From contig VXBP01003612.1 of the NCBI GenBank assembly GCA_013400115.1, positions 295,440 through 359,439 of the forward strand: DNA of 64,000 bases. The letters run 5' to 3'. The notes under the pieces are model-generated. The model was not told the DNA's origin. It was given only the letters and a program-made list of their open reading frames with translations, and made no database searches. Each line of letters begins with the position of its first letter. The stretch's first letter is position 1. This document shows, piece by piece, positions 57,107-64,000 of the stretch. A program made the position numbers and the translations under genes. Origin of the DNA: Rhinopomastus cyanomelas. Lineage: Eukaryota; Chordata; Aves; Bucerotiformes; Rhinopomastidae.

Positions 57107-58250
57107 ACAGGCAACACTTCAAACCCCTTTGCGGTTATTGTCGTTTTCTTCATGCCTGACAGGTGAGGAGAGATCCCATTTGCAGCACTCTCCAGGTATG
57201 CAGCAGCTCAGCAGAGCCTTTCAGCTGGGCTAGGTGTGATCCCCGTGGAGTTATTTATAGAGCACCAGTCATCATGGCACCCACATGCCAGCGTTATGGC
57301 TGTAGAGACTCAAAATTTCCCTTTAGAAGGCTGAACTCCAAACCAGCCCATTTCTGCCCTCTCTAGTGGTCACTGAGCAACTATAAGCAACTACATAGAA
57401 CACGTAACCATCCCGCAGAGAGAGAACAAGCAACCATTCAAAACTTAAGTGATACAGCTCCATAAATGGCCATTGTTACCTATCCAGAGCTTTGCTTCAA
57501 CTTAATCTGCCTCTCTGAGCAGACAGTGAATTTCCCTGCCTCTGATGTTGTGAGCACAACCCAGAGCTCTCAGGTTTCCCCGTAGAACTTGAAGGTCTCT
57601 CACCAAACACTAAACCTCCACCAATCAAACACCAAATCTCCATCAAACAAACACCAAATCCTTGACTGCCAGCTCTTAAGACATTTCTACAAGTGATTCA
57701 AGGATACCAGTTCCTAGAAACAACACAAATAAAGGTTTTATAACACAGGACAGACATTGGGGGTACAACACGATAAGGAACCAGAAGCAGCATTCCACTC
57801 AGAGAGTCAAGAAATAAAACACTCCCAGCTAATATTGTGCTTGTTTGGTTGAATTTAAGGGTATTTCTGAAACTCCCGAGTTTAAATCTCAGTCTCCAGC
57901 ACTGCTGCCTGGCACCTAAAACAGGGAAATTCCAGCGTGAGCTCTTTAAATAAGAAAAATCAGACAAAGCAAACGCAGCATTGCCTCCTGACTCATAGAC
58001 AACACCCCCCAACACAGACCACCCCCCTTCCAGCAGCGGGCACCAGACTGGCCCTGCAGAGTGGGAGCAGAGAAAGAATCCTGTGGAAAATGAGGACGAG
58101 TAGACGGGGGGCACAGGAAGGGGGACGGAGTGATGGAGGGGCGGTATGTGGTAGGAGCTTGGAATGCCAGGGCCAGCGCTGCACCCTCCACAAGGGGATG
58201 GGAACAGGGATTCTGGGGGGAGAGAGGCACGAGGGTTACAGAGGGACAGG
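57107..58250 (-). other. CEP85 intron 1
   Basis: Lies between non-coding exon 1 and the first coding exon. Becomes CpG-rich toward 58,000. Minus-strand frames such as 57698-58420 have no domain and sit wholly in intron. Confidence 0.5.
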
Positions 58251-58509
58251 ATGAGGCGGCTGCCCCGGAAAACTGAGAAGATGGGGAAGCGGCCTGAAGG
58301 CGCAGCCGGACCCTGAGGGCCCGACCCTGAGGGGAGAGGACCGCTCCTTGAGAGGTTGAGGGACTCGGGAGGAAGGAGAAGACAGAGGACTGGTTCCACC
58401 GTTCCACCGAAGGTCATCACGGCGGCGGCGCTGCCCCAGGCCGGAGCCCGCCCGCAAGGCCCAGGGCGGTCTCAAGCCCCCCGGTTCCTGAGGCCCTCCC
58501 CGCCCTCAC

Positions 58510-58600
58510 CTGGCTCCAACGCGCTGCCCGCGCCGCTCCACGCGCCGCGACCGTTACAGCAGCAGGGAGGGGCGCAGCATCACCCGACAGCCTATCTGGA
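58510..58600 (-). other. CEP85: CEP85 non-coding exon 1 (3' boundary seen, 5' end inferred)
   Basis: Donor CCAG|GTGAGG on the minus strand with the last exon base at 58510. The 5' end is set loosely, about 30 bp downstream of the CCAAT box at 58629-58633. Confidence 0.5.
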
Positions 58601-58624
58601 GAGTCGGCTCCTCCCCTGCTCCTT

Positions 58625-58745
58625 GCTTATTGGTTCACCGGAACGCTGATTCGAGTCCTGTAGCTTCGCGGATGGAGTGGCGGCTGCTGGCGAAGGAAAA
58701 TTGTCCACAGGTGCCACCCGTCTGCCCCTGCGCATGCGCTATGCG
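58625..58745 (-). promoter_or_regulatory. CEP85 promoter with CCAAT box and NRF1 site
   Basis: ATTGG at 58629-58633 (CCAAT on the gene strand) and GCGCATGCGC at 58730-58739, the palindromic NRF1 core, in a CpG island. No TATA box. Confidence 0.6.
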
Positions 58746-59140
58746 GCCGGCGGGTCTGGGGCCTATTGCGAAAGTGGGGCCTAGTGGGGCCTAACCCGGC
58801 CTCACCGTTGCCCTCCCTTCCTTCACCGGCTCCAAGTCCCCTTCAGGGCCTCCTCCCCTCGTCCAGGGTCCAGATGTGGACCTTTGGTTAAGCCCGGCCG
58901 TGTTGCAGCTGCTCAGATAGGGCGTCTGTCAGGACCCGGTGGCCCAGGAAGGGACAGGACCCCGCCGCCGTTTCCAGGCTGAGCATTTCTCCTGCTCCCC
59001 GATCTCCGTTTGCCCCTTGCGACCTGCACAGAGCCCCCAGAGCTTGCCACGGTGGGCTCGCAACGTGGGCATGGAGAAAGGAGAGCACAAGGGTGCCACG
59101 AGCCCTGGCGGCTGGTGACTGCAGGGATATTGAAAGAGGG
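58746..59140. other. Spacer between CEP85 and CNKSR1
   Basis: The whole interval between the CEP85 promoter and the CNKSR1 stop is 1.2 kb, over a third of it CR1. No ion-channel-like coding exon is present, so CATSPER4, which lies here in human, is absent. Confidence 0.6.
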
Positions 59141-59149
59141 ACAGAGATG

Positions 59150-59605
59150 TGATTGAGAGAGTCCAGCGGAGGGCCACGAGGAGGATCAGGAGACAAGAGC
59201 ACCTGCCTTATGGGGAGAGACTGAGAGACCTGGGACTTTTCAGCTTGGAGACAAGAAGGTTATGAAGGGACGTAATCCCTGTCTCTAAATCCATGAGGGC
59301 TGGGGGTCAAGAAAAAAGATACACTTGTGCCCTGGGATAGGACAAGGGGCACTGGGTGTCAACTGGAGCACAGAAGGTTCCACCTGAACATGAGGAAGAA
59401 CTTCTCTACTGTAAGGGTCACAGAGCGCTGAAACAGGCTGCCCAGAGTGCATGTGGAGTCTGCATCTCTGAAGACTTTTCAGACTCTCTGGATGTGTTTC
59501 TCTGTAACCTTTCTTAGGTTCTATGGCCCTGCTTGAGCAGGGGGGTTGAACTTGATGACCCGTGGAGGTCCCTTCCAACCCCTGATGATCTGTGTCTCTG
59601 TATCT
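59150..59605 (+). mobile_element. CR1 LINE fragment
   Basis: Same variant as 24444-24842, sharing CCATGAGGGCTGGGGGTCAAG and the ending CCAACCCCTGATGATCTGTG. Confidence 0.88.
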
Positions 59606-59947
59606 CAGTACCAGAAAAGACCACGATACAATCAGCCCTTGTCCACAGTTGTATTTACAGCAGAAGGAAGCCCTAGCAGAGTGGGCTGGCAGCACTATGA
59701 CAGGGGGCATATTCCTCCAGGAGAAGATCCCCAGTGTCAACGTGCAGTTGAGGCAAAAATGTCCTTAAACAAAGCAAGAGTCCCAGCAATGTCCTGCTTG
59801 AGGGAGAGGGGTCACAGCAGAAGCCTCTTCTGTGGCAAATCCACACCTGGAGGGACCATCAGTTCCTCTGTGTCCCCAGCCCAGCATAGGCAATGCACCC
59901 ACTTCGCTCCCACAGCACCATGTTTTGGATCCTGTCCCAATGAGGTG

Positions 59948-62900
59948 TCAGGGTTCAGCTGCCTCTTTGGGAGAGCCACACTCAGCCCTGAGCCCCCCGT
60001 TGGGGTTCTGAGGCTGCTGCTGTGTCCAGCACTCCTGCAGTTCCTGGTAGAGCTCTTGGTGCTCCTCCTTCCAACGTCTGAACTTCTCTGAGGTGAGCGC
60101 AGGGTCGCTGAGCAGCTGCTCCAGGGCCTGCAGCTCCACCAGCTTTGCCTGCTTGGAGAAAGGGCAGCGTTTTGGAGAGGCTGACCGTGGACTGGAGGGT
60201 CTAGGGGCTGGCTGTGGGCTCTCACCTTGAGCGTGCTCTGCAGGGCCCGCACTGTGTGCACCTTCTCGTTGATGTGAGGGTTCTTGTTGCGCCGGACGAA
60301 GGACTTGCGGTACTGCTCCTGCGTCAGGAAGCGCTGCCGCCCGATGAGGGACACCCCGCCCTGTGCTAGGCACTGCATCAGGCACTCGAGATCCTCCCCT
60401 GTGGGGTCTGGGTGAGGAGAAGGGCCACTGTAACGGGGACAGCCCTGAAACCCCACAGAGCTGCCCCAAGACCCCTTGGAGCGGTCCTGAAACCTGTGGG
60501 GCTGTCCCAAAACCCATGGAGGTGCCCCTAAACCCCTGAGGCTGTCCCAAAGAAGGGCAGTGAAGCTGATGAAGGGTCTTGAACACAAGATGTCTGAAGA
60601 GCAGCTGAGAGAAAAGGAGGTGCTTCAGTCACAACAACCCCCAGCAGCTCCTGGCTAGGGGCAGAGGGCCTGGACAGCTGCCTGGTGGAGAAGGACCTGG
60701 GGTATTGAATGACAGCTGCTGAACAGGAGCCAGCAGGGTGCCCAGGTGGCCAAGAAGGCCAATGGCATCCTGGCCTGGATCAGGAATAGGGTAACCAGCG
60801 GGAGCAGGGAGGTGATGGTGGCCCTGTGGTCTGCACTTGTGAGACTGCACCTTGAGTGCTGGATCTGGTTTTGGGTACCACAGGATCAGAAGGACACTGA
60901 GGGGCTGGAGCAGGGCCAGAGAAGGGCAATGAGGCTGGGGAGAGGAATGGAGAACAGGGCCTGTGGAGAGTAGCTGAGGGAGCTGGAGTTGTTCAGTCTA
61001 GAAGGAACAGAAGGCTGAGAGGAGACTTGCTCTCTACAGCTGCCTCAAAGGAGGTTGTAGTGAGGCTGCTGCTGGCCTCTTCTCCCAAATTACTAATGAT
61101 AGGATGAGGAGAAATGGCCTCAAGTTGTGTCAGGGAGAGGTTTAGACTGGATCTTAGAAGTTCTTTGCTGAGAGAGTGGTTGAGCACTGGAACAGGCTGC
61201 CTGGGGAGGTGGTGGAGTCCCCATTCCTGGAGATGTTTAAAACCTGAGTAGCTGGAGCACTTGAGGCCATGGTCTAGGGGTTAGGGAGCTGTTGGGATGA
61301 GGGCTGGACTTGGTGATCTTGGAGGTCCCTTCTATCCAGGATGATTCTAAGTATTTAAAAGATGTAGTGCTGAGGGACCTGATTTGGTGGTGACCTGGCA
61401 GTGCCAGTGTGATAATGGTTGGACTTGATGCTCCTGGAGGTCTTTTCCAACTCCAACAATTCTCTAAAACCCCTGAGGCTGCCCCCAAAGCCCTGAGGCT
61501 GCCCCCAAAGCCCTGAGGCTGCCCCCAAAGCCCTGGGGCTGCCCTCAAACATGACCCTACCCTGAGAGCATCCGGAGACACCTGATGATTCACCCTCCAA
61601 CACTCCAGGTTACTCCAGACAGGCAAAAGGGTGGCCCTAGCTTTGATGAAGGGGTGCACATAGGGTGACAAATGTCCCCCCCAGCCCCAGCACCTACCCA
61701 TGGGTGAGCAGGGCCGGGGGCTGCCCTGGGGGCTGCTGGCTGTGCTGCTGGAGTCGCCGCTGGCCTGGAAGAGCTGGGCTCTCTGCGGGGTGTTCTGTAT
61801 CCGCTTCTTTGGCTGGAGGGAGAGGCAGGCGGGAGGTGAAACGAGGCTCCTCCATCCCCTCCCCACGATGTCCCCTAGAACCACTCACCGAGTCACATCC
61901 GTGCCTTGGGGACTCATCATCAGGGTCCTCAGCTTCTGTCTCGCTGTAGCAGTCTGGAGGCCACAGGGGAATGATGGTAGCCCCAGAATGCCTCCCCCCA
62001 TCCTCCCCCAGAGCAGAGCATCACCCCAACCCTCCTCGCAGGGGGAGTTCCTCTCGTTTCCCCCAAATCCCAGGGAGAGCTCCCAGTGGTCCCATACAGG
62101 GGCTGTAGCAGCAGGCATGGTGGTCCTACTGGGAACCCTGCAGCTCCCGTCTCCTGCAGGAGAACCAACCCCAATCTCCCACCCTGGGATGGGCCAGTTA
62201 CCTTCCTCCCTGTCCGGGACTGACTGGTGGGCCAGCGCATACTGGGTTTTGGCTGATATGAGATGACTGACCCACCTAATAGGGGAAGAAAGGAGGGATG
62301 AAAGGACAGAGGATGAAAGGTGGTGGCCAGCCCAGGGGGGTGGAAGTGGTGCTGGTTGCTGTGTTACTCACATGCTCAGGTCTGCCAGCGTTTCTGCAGC
62401 GAAGATGAAGGGTTTGTACCTCTGGTGGGAGAGCTGGAACACACTGGAGGAGAGCAAGTGTTTGCTGATGGGGAGCCAGCCCTTAGACCCCCAAGACCCC
62501 ATCCAGCCTCTCCTGCACCACAGCCCCTGCCCCATCCCAACCCAGCCCAGGGGTTTGGGCTTTTCCCTGCTGCTGTGGTCCTCAGTCTTCAAAGAATCCC
62601 AGACTGGTTTGGGCTGGAAGGGACCTCAGAGATCATCCAGTCTCAAGATCCTGCTGTGGGAAGTGACTCTTCTCACCAGACCAGAGCCCCATCCAACCCA
62701 GAACCACGTCCAACACTTCCAGGGATGGAACAGCCACAGCTTGTCTGGGCAACTGGTGTCCAGTAAGACCAGTGCATATCTTGCTTAGGGTTTAGGATCT
62801 TGTATTTCGTGACAGTCAGTCCTGTCAGCACCTCAGGGACCCCACCAGCTCTCTGGGGATCCCACCAGCTCACTGGGGTACCCATTAGCTCCTGGGGACC

Positions 62901-63877
62901 CCACCATCACTGCAGGGACATGCAGGTGGTATCCAGGAGGGCTGATGGACCCACACTCCTGGGACACTGGGGTTATTGAGTCTAGAGAAGAGGAGGCTGA
63001 GAGGAGACCTTCTTGCTCTCTAGAGCTACCTCAAAGGAGGTTGTAGCCAGGCTGCTGCTGCTCTCTTCCCCCAAATTCCTAATGATAGGACGAGGGGAAA
63101 TGGCCTCACGTTGCATCAGGGGAGGTTTAGATTGGATCTTAGGAAGAAGTTCTTCCCTGACAGAGTGGCTGGGCACTGGAACAGGCTGCCCAGGGAGGTG
63201 GTGGAGTCACCATCCCTGGAGGGGTTTGAAAACCGAGTAGCTGGAGCACTTGAGGCCGTGGTCTGGGGGTTAGGGAGCTGTTGGGCTGAGGGCTGGGCTT
63301 GATGCTCCTGGAGGTCCTTTCCAGCCAGGATGATTCTAGGATTCTACAACACCATCCCTGCACCTTCTACCATCAGCCCAGAGGTCCATGGGGGGACAGA
63401 CCCCACTCACTATTTCTTCTTCTGCTCCCTCGTGCTCTCCAGGTCGTAGGTGGCCACATTGATGAGTCCTGCAGCCTTCTCATCCTGCAAGGGACAAACA
63501 GCCGTGTTCACTGCCCGCCTTGGCTGCCCTTGGTAGGAGACCGAGGCCACCCAGTGTCCCCACTCACACTGGGGTGGTGGTACCAGTAGAGAGTGTGGCC
63601 TTTCAGCACAAACCAGCACCGCTTCCACTTCTGAGCCATAAAAGCCACGTGGTCCTTCTTCTTCAGGAGCCAGCCATCGCAGTCCACCCGGCCCAGGTCC
63701 CGGCACGAGACCCGCCGGCGGCTCAGCCTGGTCGCCACTCCTGCTGGCCACGGCACCAGGGTCAAGAGCAGGGGAGGGGGAGCAGGAGAAGAGCCCAGGA
63801 GAGCCCCCAGCTCGGTTCATCCCAGCCCCAGCGGGGTCCCACTCACCTTTCAGTCTGCGTCCCGTCTCGGGGCTGCC
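59948..63877 (-). CDS. CNKSR1: CNKSR1, connector enhancer of KSR 1 (C-terminal half; gene runs off the right edge)
   Basis: Membrane-associated scaffold of Ras/Raf, Rho and Akt signalling. Nine exons in transcript order: 63847-63877, 63568-63740, 63411-63484, 62372-62443, 62202-62275, 61889-61953, 61698-61812, 60226-60407, 59948-60148; 328 codons plus stop with consistent phases. Visible residues about 25-125 form the PH domain: CDGWLLKKKDHVAFMAQKW, RCWFVLKGHTLYWY, YKPFIFAAETLADLSMWVSHL. Then come the acidic DCYSETEAEDPDDE motif, a Ser/Pro linker and a basic/helical C-terminus (RRNKNPHINEKVHTVRALQSTLKAKLVELQALEQLL). These match human CNKSR1 rather than CNKSR2/3 (for example GHTLYWY, DCYSETEAEDPDDE). 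The SAM, CRIC and PDZ domains must lie right of base 64,000. The tail after the last helix is shorter than the human one as I recall it. Confidence 0.94.
60425..60555. repeat. Degenerate copies of the CCCCAAA/GAGGCTG unit
   Basis: Phrases such as AGCTGCCCCAAGACCCC, GGGGCTGTCCCAAAACCC and GAGGCTGTCCCAAAG recur about every 25-30 bp just upstream of exon 60226-60407. They look like worn relatives of the exact repeat at 61471-61550. Confidence 0.5.
60640..61360 (+). mobile_element. CR1 LINE fragment (CNKSR1 intron)
   Basis: Long forward copy including 'TGGCCAAGAAGGCCAATGGC', 'CTCCCAAATTACTAATGAT' and the end ATCCAGGATGATTCTAAG. ATTACTAATGAT subfamily. Confidence 0.92.
61370..61465 (+). mobile_element. 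CR1 LINE 3'-end fragment (CNKSR1 intron)
   Basis: AATGGTTGGACTTGATGCTCC to AACTCCAACAATTCT; a separate, older 3' end directly after the copy above. Confidence 0.8.
61471..61550. repeat. Exact 20-bp tandem repeat, four units
   Basis: CCCTGAGGCTGCCCCCAAAG three times identical, then a fourth copy with three or so changes. Lies in a CNKSR1 intron. Confidence 0.95.
62590..62762 (-). mobile_element. CR1 LINE fragment (CNKSR1 intron)
   Basis: CAAAGAATCCCAGACTGGTTT then GGGCTGGAAGGGACCTCAGAG: reversed 3' end of an older CR1. Confidence 0.8.
62955..63345 (+). mobile_element. CR1 LINE fragment, 'ATTACTAATGAT' subfamily (CNKSR1 intron)
   Basis: Closely resembles 56430-56830 and 49925-50236. Ends in AGGATGATTCTAGGATTCTAC, 65 bp before CNKSR1 exon 63411-63484. 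Confidence 0.92.
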
Positions 63878-64000
63878 CTGGATGGGGAGACAGAAGTGAG
63901 TGATTAGTGATGATGCAGGGGGCTGAGGGCAGGGCAGCACAGCTGAGCCCTCCCACAGCACCCCCAGCCCCTTAGGGACCCCAAACCCACCCCAGAGTGT

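Noticed and set aside
57698..58420. 240-aa minus-strand frame next to the CEP85 promoter
   Set aside because: Lies in CEP85 intron 1, downstream of the exon 1 donor at 58510, with no domain.
1..64000. CRISPR arrays, bacterial promoters, ribosome-binding sites, tRNA or rRNA genes
   Set aside because: None seen; repeats are eukaryotic minisatellites and CR1 LINEs, and all genes are spliced vertebrate genes.

Overview
The window is nuclear vertebrate DNA, almost certainly from a bird. It holds split genes with GT-AG introns, CpG-rich promoters and 28 recognisable fragments of the CR1 LINE (about 11 kb, near 18% by my hand count). Seven genes lie in the order LIN28A(-), CRYBG2(+), CD52-like(-), UBXN11(+), SH3BGRL3(-), CEP85(-), CNKSR1(-). 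This is the gene order and relative orientation of human 1p36.11 as I recall it, read from the other strand, which supports every assignment independently of the protein matches. I could not run any search; homology calls rest on recognising the translated exons and on reading frames that stay open across splice junctions.

Layout. 1-1,265: first two coding exons of LIN28A (the rest lies left of the window). 1,266-11,298: a 10 kb gene-free stretch with CpG-rich DNA next to LIN28A, two CR1 pieces, three tandem repeats and a striking set of Maf/AP-1 sites upstream of CRYBG2. 11,299-20,532: CRYBG2, a long disordered N-terminal exon (interrupted by an assembly gap), twelve Greek-key exons making six beta-gamma crystallin domains, and a C-terminal ricin-type domain. 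21,787-23,653: a two-exon gene for a tiny GPI-anchored glycopeptide in the CD52 position. 25,820-38,205: UBXN11 with an NRF-like CpG promoter carrying ZNF143, E-box, RFX X-box and YY1 motifs. 39,141-41,620: SH3BGRL3, three coding exons. 41,701-58,640: CEP85, 13 coding exons plus a non-coding first exon. 59,948-64,000: C-terminal half of CNKSR1 (PH domain onward); its 5' part lies beyond the right edge.

The genes are not a functional operon: they cover RNA binding (LIN28A), a crystallin-fold epithelial protein (CRYBG2), a lymphoid surface glycopeptide (CD52-like), a UBX/SEP p97-adaptor-type protein (UBXN11), a small thioredoxin-fold protein (SH3BGRL3), a centrosomal coiled-coil protein (CEP85) and a Ras/Rho-pathway scaffold (CNKSR1).

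Most notable: two perfect 13-bp Maf recognition palindromes plus an AP-1 site ahead of the crystallin-like gene; a CD52-like gene that simple ORF callers would miss; absence of CATSPER4 between CNKSR1 and CEP85; a [microexon + two crystallin domains] unit repeated three times in CRYBG2; and CR1 copies that abut splice sites, nest in each other and form a near-identical inverted pair around CRYBG2 exons.
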